A DNA stretch of 64,000 nucleotides, taken from Terriglobia bacterium (GTDB taxonomy: Bacteria; Acidobacteriota; Terriglobia; UBA7540). The notes below the pieces were generated by a model. The model did no database searches and was not told where the DNA came from. It saw only the letters and a list, made by a program, of their open reading frames with translations. This document shows, piece after piece, positions 36,168 to 45,579 of the stretch. Positions within the stretch are counted from its first letter, which is position 1. Each line of letters opens with the position of its first letter. Position numbers and translations under genes: made by a program. The stretch lies in assembly GCA_030040995.1 (NCBI GenBank), contig JASHOS010000053.1:16021-80020 (forward strand), read 5' to 3'.

Positions 36168-37033
36168 TGCGTTTGAGACGCACATTTTGGGGCTTTGGCG
36201 CCTTGTTGGCGGTGGTCATAATAGCGGGTCTCCCGGCTTCCGCTCAACAAGCAGACACAAGCTACGGTCCTGCCGGAGACCTTACCAGCAGCCAGATTTT
36301 CCGCCCTCCCATGGCAGACCCGTTTGAGCCCGCCAGCCTCATTCGCTACGGCGGAAATAGCCTTGATTTCGGGCTAGACCTCCCGCTCATGGTTTACACC
36401 GACGAGGGCGGCAGTTCGGAGTGGCAGATTGGTTTCCTCGGCGGTATTGTGGCCCGGTTTGGGTCGGAACGAACCACGCTCTACCTGAAGTCGGCGGATT
36501 TCCACGCCGGAATCCCGTTCTCATTTCGTAAGGGGCGATTTTCGTCGCGAATTCAGTTCTACCACGTAAGCTCGCATTTGGGCGCCGACTACGAAGCTCT
36601 CACCGGATTTCAACCGTTCCATTACAGCCGCGAGGCTCTGCAGGCGCTTGCCGCCTACGATGCGCCTCATCACGTGCGCATTTACGGCGGTCCAACTCTC
36701 CTCGTGCGAACTTATCCTCACGTAGAGCGCTGGGCTTTCCAGGCTGGGACGGAGTGGTTTCCACAGCGTCTTTCAGGGCGCCGCTGGCACGCTTACCTGG
36801 CCGATGATTTTCAAACCCGAGGTGAAGTTGACTGGCAAACCGACATCAGTATCACGCCGGGCGTCCAGTGGACCACGTCGAAAGAAGAGCCGGTGGCGCG
36901 CTTCGAAGGCTGGATCTACAGCGGGCAAGACCCCTTTGGGGAACTGTTCCAGGAACGGGAACATGTGATCGGCGTTCAACTGGTGTTTACACTGGACCCG
37001 GAGATCAAATCGCTGATCACCCACCGGCACTGA
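36167..37033 (+). CDS. DUF1207-type outer-membrane protein
   Basis: A 288-residue exported protein with signal peptide MRLRRTFWGFGALLAVVIIAGLPASAQ. It continues with alternating strands, for example SLDFGLDLPLMVYTDEGG, then WQIGFLGGIVARFG and the block VSSHLGADYEAL. This pattern of periodic amphipathic strands and the H.G.D.. block fit the DUF1207 family, thought to be beta-barrels. The ATG overlaps the argH stop (TGATG), so the two are translationally coupled although unrelated in role. It ends one base before the convergent pmbA gene. Membrane location is predicted; function is unknown. Confidence 0.78.
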   Translation: MRLRRTFWGFGALLAVVIIAGLPASAQQADTSYGPAGDLTSSQIFRPPMADPFEPASLIRYGGNSLDFGLDLPLMVYTDEGGSSEWQIGFLGGIVARFGSERTTLYLKSADFHAGIPFSFRKGRFSSRIQFYHVSSHLGADYEALTGFQPFHYSREALQALAAYDAPHHVRIYGGPTLLVRTYPHVERWAFQAGTEWFPQRLSGRRWHAYLADDFQTRGEVDWQTDISITPGVQWTTSKEEPVARFEGWIYSGQDPFGELFQEREHVIGVQLVFTLDPEIKSLITHRH

Positions 37034-38389
37034 TTACGTTCCCGCAACGGTGAGACCTTCAATCAGAAGCGGCGGAGCGGCAAGCGGGCTGCGGAACTCC
37101 AGGTCCGAGCCAACCATGCTGATGTGGCGGAGCATCTCCGGCAGGCTTCCCGCAATCGTGACCTCCTCTACCGGAAATGTAAGCTCTCCGTTTTCGATCC
37201 ACATTCCTGAGGCGCCACGCGAGTAATCGCCGGTAACAACGTTCACGCCGAAGCCGATCAGCTCCGTCACGAAAAAACCCGTTTTAACTGAGTGCAGGAT
37301 CTCTTCCAAGGAGTGACAGCCCGACGCAATGTAGAAGTTCTTTGGCCCCACTGCAGGCGGTCCGGCAACGCCGCGCGCCGCGTTTCCTGTGGTATTCAGG
37401 TTTAGCTTGCGCGCCGTGTAGGCGTTGAGCAAATAGCTTTTCAGGAAGCCCTTTTCAATCACGACAGTGGTGGAAGCCGGGATTCCCTCATCGTCGAACG
37501 GGCGCGATCCGAACCCGCCGGGCCGCAAGGCATCGTCGATTACGGTGATGTTCTCTCCCGCTACCGGCTGTCCCAGTTTGTCTGTGAGAAACGACGCGCC
37601 GCGATATACGGAATCTCCCCGCACGGCCTCGAACAGGTGGCCCACCAGGGACCGTGAAGTCTCACTATCAAAAACCACGGGGACGCGAACCGTGGAAACC
37701 TTGCGGGCGCCAAGTTTGCGCAGGGCGCGCTCAGCCGCTTTGCGACCCACGGCTTCCGGAGAATCAAGGCTGCCGGAGCGCCGCGCCACGGAATACCAGT
37801 AGTCACGTTGCATTCCCGAATTTCCGCCATTCATGGCCACCGGAGTAACCGAAAGCCCGCAATAAGACGAGGCGTAACTACCTACAAAGCCCAATGAATT
37901 CGCGTAAGCCTTAGCGCCGGAGCTGGCCTCGAAAGACGCACCTTCCGAGTTTTGGATGCGGGGATCGGCGCTAAGCGCGGCTTCCTCGGCACGGCGCGCC
38001 CATTCCAACCGGGTCTCCGTGGAAAGGCGCCCCACATCCGGAAAGAACAATTCCAAATCTCCGGCATAGCGCCCCAGACGTTCCGCTTCCGGCAGCCCGC
38101 TGGCCGGGTCTTCCGAAGTGGCCTGCGCCATCGCCAGCGTTCGCTCCACCAGCCGTCCGAGCGCTTGCGCCGAGAAGTCCTGCGAGTATGCGCTGGCACT
38201 CCGGGTTCCCACAAAAGCGCGCAGCCCGAGGGCTTTTGATGCCGCTTCTTTCAGACTTTCGACCTGGCGCATCCGGACAACCGCAGAGAATTCTTCCCGC
38301 TCGCGTACAATGACATCGGCGGCTGTGGCGCCGGCTCGCGTTGCGCGCTCTACGAGGTCCTGCGCGATTTGTTCAAGCTGCTCTGACAT
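37034..38389 (-). CDS. pmbA: TldE/PmbA-type metalloprotease-related subunit
   Basis: Non-catalytic partner of the TldD/TldE peptidase, which digests unfolded or leader peptides (for example in microcin B17 maturation in E. coli). The 451-residue protein has the modulator-of-gyrase fold with the conserved N-terminal ARRAGATAADVIV-like stretch, VVFDSETSRSLVGHL and TTGNAARGVAGPP. The HExxxH metal site is absent, as expected for TldE. It begins 6 bases after the tldD stop; both genes have the same direction. The pair is probably cotranscribed from upstream of 39850. No ribosomally made peptide precursor was found beside it. Confidence 0.9.
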   Translation of the reverse strand: MSEQLEQIAQDLVERATRAGATAADVIVREREEFSAVVRMRQVESLKEAASKALGLRAFVGTRSASAYSQDFSAQALGRLVERTLAMAQATSEDPASGLPEAERLGRYAGDLELFFPDVGRLSTETRLEWARRAEEAALSADPRIQNSEGASFEASSGAKAYANSLGFVGSYASSYCGLSVTPVAMNGGNSGMQRDYWYSVARRSGSLDSPEAVGRKAAERALRKLGARKVSTVRVPVVFDSETSRSLVGHLFEAVRGDSVYRGASFLTDKLGQPVAGENITVIDDALRPGGFGSRPFDDEGIPASTTVVIEKGFLKSYLLNAYTARKLNLNTTGNAARGVAGPPAVGPKNFYIASGCHSLEEILHSVKTGFFVTELIGFGVNVVTGDYSRGASGMWIENGELTFPVEEVTIAGSLPEMLRHISMVGSDLEFRSPLAAPPLLIEGLTVAGT

Positions 38390-38395
38390 GGAGGT

Positions 38396-39850
38396 TTATG
38401 TAAACGAACTTGCGGCACGCGGCGCTGTTCCGCCGACGGTCAAATGGCTCACTTTGATGGTCGGAATGCCCACGCCCACCGGCACGCTCTGGCCATCCTT
38501 GCCACAAGTTCCGATGCCAGGGTCCAGGCCGAGATCGTTTCCGACGGCGGTAACTCGCGTGAGAACGGTTGGCCCGTCGCCGATAAGGGTTGCGCCCTTC
38601 ACCGGCGCGGTGATCTTGCCGTTTTCGATGAGGTAAGCCTCGGAAGCCGAAAAGACAAATTTTCCGCTGGTAATGTCCACCTGGCCGCCGCCAAAGTAGA
38701 CCGCATAAAGGCCGCGTTTCACGGAGCGGATGATTTCTTGCGGGTCATCACGGCCGGCCAACATATAAGTGTTGGTCATGCGCGGCATGGGGATGTGCTC
38801 ATAGCTTTCACGGCGGCCGTTACCCGTGAGGCTGGTCTTCATCACGCCGGCGCTAAGCTTATCCTGGATATATCCGCACAAGATGCCGTTCTCAATCAGC
38901 ACGGTTTTGTGAGTAGGAGCGCCTTCATCATCGACGTTGAGCGAGCCGCGGCGCGAAGGAACGGTGCCGTCATCGACGACCGTGCAGAGGTCGGAGGCTA
39001 CGCGCTGTCCGATGCGGCCGCTGAAAGCCGAGATGCCCTTGCGATTGAAATCGGCTTCGAGGCCGTGACCGATCGCCTCATGGAGCAAGATGCCGGGCCA
39101 GCCGGGCGCAAGCACCACCTCCATTTCGCCCGCCGGCGCCTCACGCGCGTCGAGCTGACCGACGGCCTGGCGCGCCGCCTCGCGGGCATAAGCCTCCGGG
39201 GCGTTCTCCCCCTGGAAGAACTCGAGGCCAACGCGGCCTCCGCCGCCATAGGACCCGGATTGCGCGTTGCCGTTCTGTCTGGCGATTGCGAACACGCTCA
39301 TCCGGACAAGAGGTTGGAAATCCGTGACTGATCTTCCGTCTGATCCAGCGATCAGCACGTGGCGCACTTGATCGGCATAACCCACTCTCACTTGCTGGAT
39401 GCGCTTGTCGTAAGCGCGGGCCGCCAGATCCGCGCGCCGGGTCAGAGTGAGTTTTTCCGTCAAATCGCGGCCGGTAGGAGGAAGCGCGACCGGATAGACA
39501 TTGTGCGCTGCCTCTACTGTGCTTAAGCCGGCGGTCGAAACGCGCGCTGGGCCGCTCGCGATCCGTGCCGCAATCCGCGCCACTTTGCTGATCTTCGCGG
39601 GTTCCAGATCATCCGTGTAGGCGTATCCGGTCTGCTCGCCCGCCAGCACTCTTACCCCGCAGCCTACCGTTATACCCTCCGTCGCGCTTTTCACCAGAGA
39701 TTCGTCAACTGCGATGGAGGACGCGGTCGTGTGCTCGAAATAAAGATCGGCATAATCGCCGCCCTCGGATAGAGCTGCGGCAAGATATTTCTCAAGATCG
39801 CCCGGCGTGATGCTGTATGTTTCCCGAAAAAACTGGTCAGCTTGCGGCAT
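38396..39850 (-). CDS. tldD: TldD-type metalloprotease subunit
   Basis: Zinc metallopeptidase half of the TldD/TldE heterodimer. The 484-residue protein carries the catalytic motif HEAIGHGLEAD (HEXXXH, ~residue 245), where the glutamate is the general base, and a further cysteine ligand is expected downstream (SDLCTVVDDG or ILCGYIQD). N-terminal blocks YADLYFEHTTASSIAVDE and GVRVLAGEQTGYAYTDDL are typical. It lies directly upstream of pmbA. The start is the TTG or ATG near 39850 with MPQADQFF; no strong ribosome binding site is seen. In related bacteria the pair processes small peptides or antitoxins such as CcdA. Confidence 0.93.
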   Translation of the reverse strand: MPQADQFFRETYSITPGDLEKYLAAALSEGGDYADLYFEHTTASSIAVDESLVKSATEGITVGCGVRVLAGEQTGYAYTDDLEPAKISKVARIAARIASGPARVSTAGLSTVEAAHNVYPVALPPTGRDLTEKLTLTRRADLAARAYDKRIQQVRVGYADQVRHVLIAGSDGRSVTDFQPLVRMSVFAIARQNGNAQSGSYGGGGRVGLEFFQGENAPEAYAREAARQAVGQLDAREAPAGEMEVVLAPGWPGILLHEAIGHGLEADFNRKGISAFSGRIGQRVASDLCTVVDDGTVPSRRGSLNVDDEGAPTHKTVLIENGILCGYIQDKLSAGVMKTSLTGNGRRESYEHIPMPRMTNTYMLAGRDDPQEIIRSVKRGLYAVYFGGGQVDITSGKFVFSASEAYLIENGKITAPVKGATLIGDGPTVLTRVTAVGNDLGLDPGIGTCGKDGQSVPVGVGIPTIKVSHLTVGGTAPRAASSFT

Positions 39851-39936
39851 AAACCGTTCTTAGCACTTCCAGTCTCACGCTAACACGTCGCGCCCTTCGG
39901 TCGCAAACCGGAGAGTGGAAAGGTTGTTGTTGCCAG

Positions 39937-40926
39937 CTAATCGGATATTTCCTTGCGTGTAGTTTCGCCGAATGCCGTCTTCATGGCGGCGGAGGCTCTC
40001 GCGCAGGCCTCGTCGAGTGGGAGGGCGCGCAAGGCGGCATTGAAGGGCTCAGCCTGGACAGGACCGTCATAATCCATCTGGAGAAGTGCGCCCAGGAACT
40101 TCGCTACAGGAATAACGCCCGTGGCGGCAGGTAATTCACGGTGGTCATCCCGATACTGATCGAGCGTGAGGCCGCGGGGCGCATCGTTCAGGTCTACCGT
40201 CAGCACATCCGTGCCGCGAAGCGTCAAGAGATCTTTAGCGGTCTCCTCCGCGTTGAACCAGTGCCAGCTATCGAGCTGGATTCCCAGATTGTTCGCACCG
40301 ATAGCCACCGTGAGTTCTCTCGTCTCGCTCAGAGTGTGTATAAAGGGGTGCCGCTGGCTGCGCCAGAGAGTGCGAGGTGCCACATACTCCAGACCAAGCT
40401 TCTGTCCGTGGTCGCCGAGGATTTGCGCGCACTGGTGAAGGCGGTCGGCATGCTGCCGAAAATTCTGGAGGTATGTGAGCTCGTTGCTGCACGGCATAAC
40501 CCACGTGCTGACTCGCCGGATTCCAGCCCTCCGCAGAACAGCCGCGGCAGCAGGGAGCTTTTTCAGTCCGGCGCTAAACGTTGCCTCATCCTTACGGAAC
40601 TCTACAGGCAAACCGGCAGCGCCAAACTTCAGATTCTTCGCCTGCATGTTGTCAAGGAGCCGCGTGAGCTCGTCCGGATCCAGAGAAGCAAAGTAGTCCA
40701 AATCAGGATCTACGCCTTCGAAGCTGTATTTGGCTGCGAGCTCAAGGGTCTCGTTGAAACTGGCGTGGAATCCCAGACGTCCGACGCTCAGATTCGTATA
40801 GAACCGGCGCTGGGGAGTTCCGGTCGGTTTGGTGACGTCTGCGACGAGGTCTCGGCCCGGCAGAGACGCGATGCTCGCGGCTGCTCCCGTGGAAAGAAAC
40901 CGGCGGCGGGTGAGTTCGTTGGACAT
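39937..40926 (-). CDS. Tat-exported sugar isomerase/epimerase-like TIM barrel protein
   Basis: A 329-residue protein with twin-arginine signal ELTRRRFLSTGAAASIASLP, then an AP-endonuclease-2/xylose-isomerase-like TIM barrel. Barrel strands are seen in FEGVDPDL, KFGAAGLPVEF, VSTWVMPC, LGLEYVA and LGIQLDSWHWF. A likely metal-site set is Glu in GLEYV, Asp and His in LDSWHWF, and Glu in VQAEPFN. The family acts on sugars or inositols; many acidobacterial members carry Tat signals. The start follows no clear ribosome binding site. The neighbours are unrelated. Whether it is an active isomerase is not decided by the sequence. Confidence 0.82.
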   Translation of the reverse strand: MSNELTRRRFLSTGAAASIASLPGRDLVADVTKPTGTPQRRFYTNLSVGRLGFHASFNETLELAAKYSFEGVDPDLDYFASLDPDELTRLLDNMQAKNLKFGAAGLPVEFRKDEATFSAGLKKLPAAAAVLRRAGIRRVSTWVMPCSNELTYLQNFRQHADRLHQCAQILGDHGQKLGLEYVAPRTLWRSQRHPFIHTLSETRELTVAIGANNLGIQLDSWHWFNAEETAKDLLTLRGTDVLTVDLNDAPRGLTLDQYRDDHRELPAATGVIPVAKFLGALLQMDYDGPVQAEPFNAALRALPLDEACARASAAMKTAFGETTRKEISD

Positions 40927-41531
40927 CAGAGGCCACCACAGCTATTCAGCGGAAGTGCCGACCTAAAGGTCGGCGCTACTTCTTCTCTGACCGGCATTGA
41001 AACAATCAGCCTCCGTTGAGAATGTTGCACTTATCGCCCTCTTAGGGTTCGTTCCAAAAAAGCAAGCTATCAGCGGTCAGCTTTCAGCAAACGCGCCTGG
41101 GGATCTTGCTCCTGACTTTCTAACGTTCCTGTGCTTTCTATCTCTCTTAGGGCTTGTTCCGCAAGTTTTGTTTTGTTGCTCTCTTCTATCTCTGGCGCGG
41201 TTATTCAGAGAGGAAAGCGCCGCTCCTATTCTACCCGAGCTTCCGGAGACGAGTGCGATAAACAAGAATTTTTTTGCGCGGCACCCGGCCGGTTAGCATA
41301 TTCAAGTTGTCGTCTTCTGGAGGACCTCAGGGCTTTACGCCAAATTAACAATTTAAATGGAACCCATAACGCCAGGATGGCGTCTTAGCAGATAAGAGAT
41401 GAAGGTGATGAAAAGAACAATCGTTCTCGATCGACTTCTGTCCAAAGGCGCGAAGGTTTGCGTGCCCTTGCATCGCGGCTACCGACACGGTGCTGTCAAA
41501 GATTGAAAGTGTTGCTATGGAGATACTCAGA
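40927..41531. other. 605-base gap without a convincing gene
   Basis: Begins with a short palindrome (GCCGACCTAAAGGTCGGC, 40958-40975), also seen near 56915. Two partly similar pieces (41040-41055 and 41148-41163, both CTCTTAGGG.TTGTTCC-like) suggest a small internal duplication. A 33-codon frame from near 41400 has only a weak start signal. Nothing else is supported. Confidence 0.4.
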
Positions 41532-42044
41532 ATGGACGCGGAAAGACGTGAAGGAAAAGGGGACGAACCGATTCGGTCGAATGAAGCATCGAACGGTCTC
41601 GGCGCATGGGAAGACATGGCGCACCTATTGAGGAGCGTGGCGAGGCTTATGGCCAGGCTTTTGCAGGCCACGCACCTGGCGGTCCTCGTCAACGACGGTG
41701 GGCAGTATCGGCCGGTAGAGACCCTCGGGTATAGGGTCACACCGGCAGTCTCTTTCTCACAAGAAAGCGGTGTTCTCAAGCACCTGGAAAGAGAGGTGGG
41801 CCCAGCTTCGGTGTGCTTCGATGACTCGGAGAGCGGATTTTGGGTTTGGGACCTGCCCGACCATGAGCGGGTTGCGCTTGAGGACCTCTGCGCGGATATT
41901 CTCGCGCCGATAAGAGTTAAGGGCAGGCTGCTGGCGGTGGTCAGCCTTGGTCCCAAGAAATCGGGAGAGTTGTATTCGAGAACTGAATTGAGCCTGCTCC
42001 AGATGCTGGGTAGTGAAGACCGGTGGGACAGAAGACTGGCTTGA
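41532..42044 (+). CDS. GAF-like domain protein, 170 aa
   Basis: A soluble protein whose C-terminal ~130 residues read as a GAF-type sensory domain: RSVARLMARLLQATHLAVLV, a central loop with FDDSESGFWVWDL, then LAPIRVKGRLLAVVSLGPKKSG and YSRTELSLLQMLGS. This strand-helix order and the final ...LL..LGS helix are typical of GAF domains. No output domain is attached, and there is no cysteine suited to a chromophore. The start at 41532 is chosen since GGAG lies ten bases upstream; 41517 or 41490 are alternatives. The protease gene starts 29 bases later on the same strand, so redox or ligand sensing linked to envelope stress is conceivable but unproven. Confidence 0.65.
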   Translation: MDAERREGKGDEPIRSNEASNGLGAWEDMAHLLRSVARLMARLLQATHLAVLVNDGGQYRPVETLGYRVTPAVSFSQESGVLKHLEREVGPASVCFDDSESGFWVWDLPDHERVALEDLCADILAPIRVKGRLLAVVSLGPKKSGELYSRTELSLLQMLGSEDRWDRRLA

Positions 42045-42073
42045 GAGAACTAGGGGCTATGGGGAAGGTGGTC

Positions 42074-43510
42074 ATGAGCATTGCGTGGCGTTTCGCGGCG
42101 GCTTTGTTTGTTCCCATTATCCTTGTGATGGCCGGGGTATGCGGTGAGTGCGCACAGGCCACTTCCACTGCCGGATCACTGATACCGCTCAGCGCCGCGT
42201 ACGAACGCCTGATTCGGCAAGTATCTCCGAGCGTGGTGCAGATTCTTGCCACTGGATACGAAACCGCGCAAGGGGCAAGCCAGAGTGATAATGCCGGCCT
42301 GGTGCTCTCCGAGCAGCAGGCTCTGGGCTCCGGCGTGATCGTCGCTCCCGATGGCTACGTGGTGACCAACGCCCACGTCGTGAGAAACGCGCAGCAGATT
42401 CGCGTGGTTCTACCGCCCCAGCAGAGTAGCGGCGCGGCGGTTGGGGCGCCGGGCGGCTTTCGCGCCCGGACGTTTCCGGCGCGCGTCGTTGGCATCGCGC
42501 CGGAGATCGACCTTGCGCTCCTGAAGTTCGACGCTACCGGACTCCAGGCCCTCCCGTTCGCTCAATACGCCGACTTGCGCCAGGGCGAGATCGTATTCGC
42601 TTTCGGGAGTCCGGCCGGACTGGGCAACTCCGTGACGGCAGGTATTGTGAGCGCCGTCGCGCGCCAGATCGATCCGGACAGCCCACTGGTCTATATCCAA
42701 ACCGACGCCGCCATCAACCCAGGCAATAGCGGCGGCGCCCTGGTCAACACTCAAGGCCAGTTGGTGGGAGTCAACACATTTATTCTCAGCGAATCCGGCG
42801 GCAGCGAAGGGCTGAATTTCGCCATTCCCAGCGGTCTCGTCGCCGTTGCCTACCCTCAACTGCGCAAGTACGGGCATATTCACCGCGGCCAGGTTGGGAT
42901 CGCGGCGCAGACCATCACGTCAGCTCTCGCCGAGGGTTTGGGACTGGCGAGAGACTGGGGGGTGGTGGTATCCGATGTGCTGCCCGGTGGTCCAGCCGAT
43001 AAAGCTGGAGTGAAGCCACAAGATATCATCCTCAGCGTAGACGGGCGGGCAATCAACAGCCTTCCGCTTTTCTTTTACAGTTCGCTGGTCCATCCTGCCG
43101 GTACCCCTCTGGCTCTTCAAGTGCTTCGCGGTTCCCAGACGTTGAAATTCACCATGCCGGTTATCGAGCCCGTGCACCCGCTCGATCCGCTAATGAGCAT
43201 CGTGAATCCACAGAACAATCTCGTCCGGCAACTTGGGATCCTCGGGATGGACGTCAGCAGCAAGCTGGGCGATATCGTACAGGATCTGCGCGTGCCATCA
43301 GGCGTCATCGTTATAGCGAGGGCGCCCGAGCCAGGAAGCCCCAATCTTGGACTGACGACCGGAGACGTGATTCATGCGGTCAACGGAAAGGCTATCACAT
43401 CGCTCAACGAGCTTCGCAACGCGATGGACGGGATTAAGCCGGACGCCGCTGTGGTACTGCAGGTCGAGAGCGACGGAAGGATGAGCTATCTGGCATTTCA
43501 CGCCCAGTAG
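42074..43510 (+). CDS. HtrA/Deg-family serine protease with two PDZ domains
   Basis: Periplasmic or membrane-tethered protease for envelope protein quality control, 478 residues. The N-terminus MSIAWRFAAALFVPIILVMA is a signal peptide or anchor, and the cysteines in VCGEC could be lipidated. The chymotrypsin-like triad is H101 (TNAHVV), D146 (EIDLALLK) and S219 (PGNSGGAL). PDZ1 spans ~275-365 (GVVVSDVLPGGPADKAGVKPQDIIL); PDZ2 spans ~400-478 (VIVIARAPEPGSPNLGLTTGDVIHAVNG). The loop after the first strand (GASQSDNAGLVLSEQQ) is an insertion. Start ATG 42074 with GGAAGG upstream; ATG 42059 is also possible. Confidence 0.92.
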   Translation: MSIAWRFAAALFVPIILVMAGVCGECAQATSTAGSLIPLSAAYERLIRQVSPSVVQILATGYETAQGASQSDNAGLVLSEQQALGSGVIVAPDGYVVTNAHVVRNAQQIRVVLPPQQSSGAAVGAPGGFRARTFPARVVGIAPEIDLALLKFDATGLQALPFAQYADLRQGEIVFAFGSPAGLGNSVTAGIVSAVARQIDPDSPLVYIQTDAAINPGNSGGALVNTQGQLVGVNTFILSESGGSEGLNFAIPSGLVAVAYPQLRKYGHIHRGQVGIAAQTITSALAEGLGLARDWGVVVSDVLPGGPADKAGVKPQDIILSVDGRAINSLPLFFYSSLVHPAGTPLALQVLRGSQTLKFTMPVIEPVHPLDPLMSIVNPQNNLVRQLGILGMDVSSKLGDIVQDLRVPSGVIVIARAPEPGSPNLGLTTGDVIHAVNGKAITSLNELRNAMDGIKPDAAVVLQVESDGRMSYLAFHAQ

Positions 43511-43826
43511 CCGCAGCACCCGCGAAGCATGAAAACGTAGCACCAGCGTCTTGCCGGCTTCGGATCGGGCCGCCAGGATGCGGGCGCTGGGTGTTATTTT
43601 CGGTGCGGTTGTTCATGTCGCTTCGCGACACCCGCGAAGCATGAAAAGAACCCCTGCCCTCGCCCCCTTGGGGGAGAGGGCGGCGCGCAGCGCTGGGCCT
43701 GCGCCCACCGAAGGTCGCTTACACTCCAGAGCTTCAGCGACGGAGCGGCTCCTGCCCGCAGGCGGGTGAGGGGGTCCGGGCCGAGCTTTTCGGAACAGGA
43801 CCCCCGGTGTTGCGCCGAGGAGAAGA
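43511..43826. repeat. Repeat-filled gap before the lyase gene
   Basis: CACCCGCGAAGCATGAAAA occurs twice (from about 43517 and 43628). From 43655 a CCCTCACCC-type unit follows, including the 76-base segment 43695-43770 that recurs inverted at 45580-45655 (73 of 76 bases identical by my alignment). No gene is supported. Confidence 0.7.
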
Positions 43827-45302
43827 GTGCAGGCATACGTAAAAACCAGGATTGAGCGAGACTCCTTAGGACCGGTGGCCGTCCCGGCCGGAGCATTTTA
43901 CGGCGCGCAGACGGTGCGGGCCGTGCAAAATTATCCGATCAGCGGAATCCACGCCCACCCCGTCCTAATCAGGGCCTACGGCTGGCTGAAACTTGCCTGC
44001 GCTGAGGCAAACCTCGAATTGCGAATGATTCCCCGGCGCGTTGCGCGCGCGATTATCGCTGCGGCTCGTGACGTCGTGCGCGGCCAGCTTGATGACCAGT
44101 TTCCGGTCGATGTTTACCAGGCTGGCGCCGGCGTGAGCTTCCACATGAACGTCAACGAGGTGATCGCCAATCGCGCCATTTGGCATCTGACCGGTCATGA
44201 CGTCAAAAAGCTGGGGGACTACTCGATAGTTCATCCGAACGACCACGTAAATTTCGGCCAGTCCACCAATGATACGTTTCCGACTGCCCTCCGGCTTGCC
44301 GCATTGATGCTTCTGGAAGAGATGTACCCAGGGCTTGGCGAGATGGCGAGCGCTTTCGCGCAAAAAGGAAGAGAGTTTGACAGAATTGTGAAGGCGGGGC
44401 GCACGCACCTGCAGGATGCTGTACCCATACGGCTGGGGCAGGAGTTCGCCGCGTACGCCGTGGCAGTTCAAAATACCAGCAGCCAGATTCAGGCTAACGC
44501 TGGGTTGTTGAGGTTTCTCGGAATTGGCGGAAGCGCTGTGGGAACCGGGCTAAACGCCCACCCCCGGTTTGCGCGAACCGTGGTGAAGCTGCTCAGGGTC
44601 CACACGGGCCTGCGACTTGAAGTGGCGCCGGATCTGCGCGCCGCGATGCAATCCCAGTTGCCTCTGGCGGCGCTTTCGGGGGCGCTCCGCAATTTGGCGC
44701 TGGAGCTCATTCGTATCGCAAACGATTTGCGCTTGTTGGCCAGCGGTCCCGTAACGGGACTCGGAGAGATTACCCTTCCGGCCCTCCAGCCCGGATCGAG
44801 CATTATGCCAGGCAAGGTGAACCCGGTTATGGCGGAGCTCCTGGATATGGTTGCGTTCCAGGTAGTTGGCTGCGATTCGGTGGTGGCGCTTGCGGTCCAG
44901 GCCGGCCAGCTTGAATTGAACGTCATGATGCCGGCCATGGCTTGGAATCTGCTTCACGCCATCGAGATACTGAAGAACACCTGCCCGCTTGTAGCGCGGC
45001 GTTGCGTATTGGGCATCACGGCGAACCGGCAAACATGCGAACGCTACGCCTACCGTTCTCCTTCGATTTCGACCGCGCTCAACCCCGTCCTCGGCTACGC
45101 TCGCGCGGCGGAAATAGTCAAAAAGGCGCTGGCTACTGGAAAAGACGTGCGAGAGATTTGCGTCGAGGAGCAAGTTCTCAGCCGGAAGGAAGTGAATCGC
45201 CTCCTCGATCCTCGCCACATGACCGAGCCACAGGCCATCGGCCCGTCCGCCGGACGCAAGCGGCGCCGGCTGAGCCTGCGCGCCCAGCACGAACAAGGTT
45301 AG
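43827..45302 (+). CDS. aspA: Aspartate ammonia-lyase (aspartase/fumarase superfamily)
   Basis: Cytoplasmic lyase of 491 residues that most likely converts aspartate to fumarate and ammonia. The catalytic loop is GSSIMPGKVNPV (~330), shared by fumarases and aspartases. The following AGQLELNVMMPAMAWNLL and the N-terminal ERDSLGPVAVPAGAFYGAQT, then RAVQNYPISG favour aspartase over class II fumarase. The block HPNDHVNFGQSTNDTFPTA binds substrate. The C-terminal ~30 residues are basic and extra (AGRKRRRLSLRAQ). Start GTG 43827 with GAGGAG a few bases upstream. The gene is flanked by an inverted repeat pair. A fumarase role cannot be excluded. Confidence 0.88.
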   Translation: MQAYVKTRIERDSLGPVAVPAGAFYGAQTVRAVQNYPISGIHAHPVLIRAYGWLKLACAEANLELRMIPRRVARAIIAAARDVVRGQLDDQFPVDVYQAGAGVSFHMNVNEVIANRAIWHLTGHDVKKLGDYSIVHPNDHVNFGQSTNDTFPTALRLAALMLLEEMYPGLGEMASAFAQKGREFDRIVKAGRTHLQDAVPIRLGQEFAAYAVAVQNTSSQIQANAGLLRFLGIGGSAVGTGLNAHPRFARTVVKLLRVHTGLRLEVAPDLRAAMQSQLPLAALSGALRNLALELIRIANDLRLLASGPVTGLGEITLPALQPGSSIMPGKVNPVMAELLDMVAFQVVGCDSVVALAVQAGQLELNVMMPAMAWNLLHAIEILKNTCPLVARRCVLGITANRQTCERYAYRSPSISTALNPVLGYARAAEIVKKALATGKDVREICVEEQVLSRKEVNRLLDPRHMTEPQAIGPSAGRKRRRLSLRAQHEQG

Positions 45303-45471
45303 GGAGTGTGGCTCGGTTCCGGAAGGGCACAGCCCTTCCGCACAGCGGGCGGCAAAGCCGCGCGTCGCCTCCGAAATCTGAAGCCTAATTTGGACAAGCG
45401 TGGGTCGAAACCCCGCCCTTGAGTTCTTATGTTTTGGGATCGTCTGGGTGGCGCAGATATGGCCGCTTCTC

Positions 45472-45507
45472 GCGATGTCTGCGACTTCCGCGGGTCGCAG
45501 ACATCGC
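45472..45507. repeat. Perfect 14-bp inverted repeat (hairpin)
   Basis: GCGATGTCTGCGAC (45472-45485) and GTCGCAGACATCGC (45494-45507) are exact complements around an 8-base loop. No T run follows directly. It may be an RNA hairpin at the end of the lyase transcript (about 170 bases after its stop) or a protein-binding palindrome. Confidence 0.7.
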
Positions 45508-45579
45508 AAAGTGCGCAATCTCTGTATTGCAATACCGTAAAATCTTGTTTTTTTGACAAGATTCTTCGGCGAGCGACCG

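Noticed and set aside
38444..39331. A 295-codon plus-strand frame
   Set aside because: Antisense to the TldD catalytic region; no independent support.
40997..41296. A 99-codon frame with a hydrophobic stretch
   Set aside because: It has no ribosome binding site and overlaps small internal duplications; the hydrophobicity comes from T-rich intergenic DNA.
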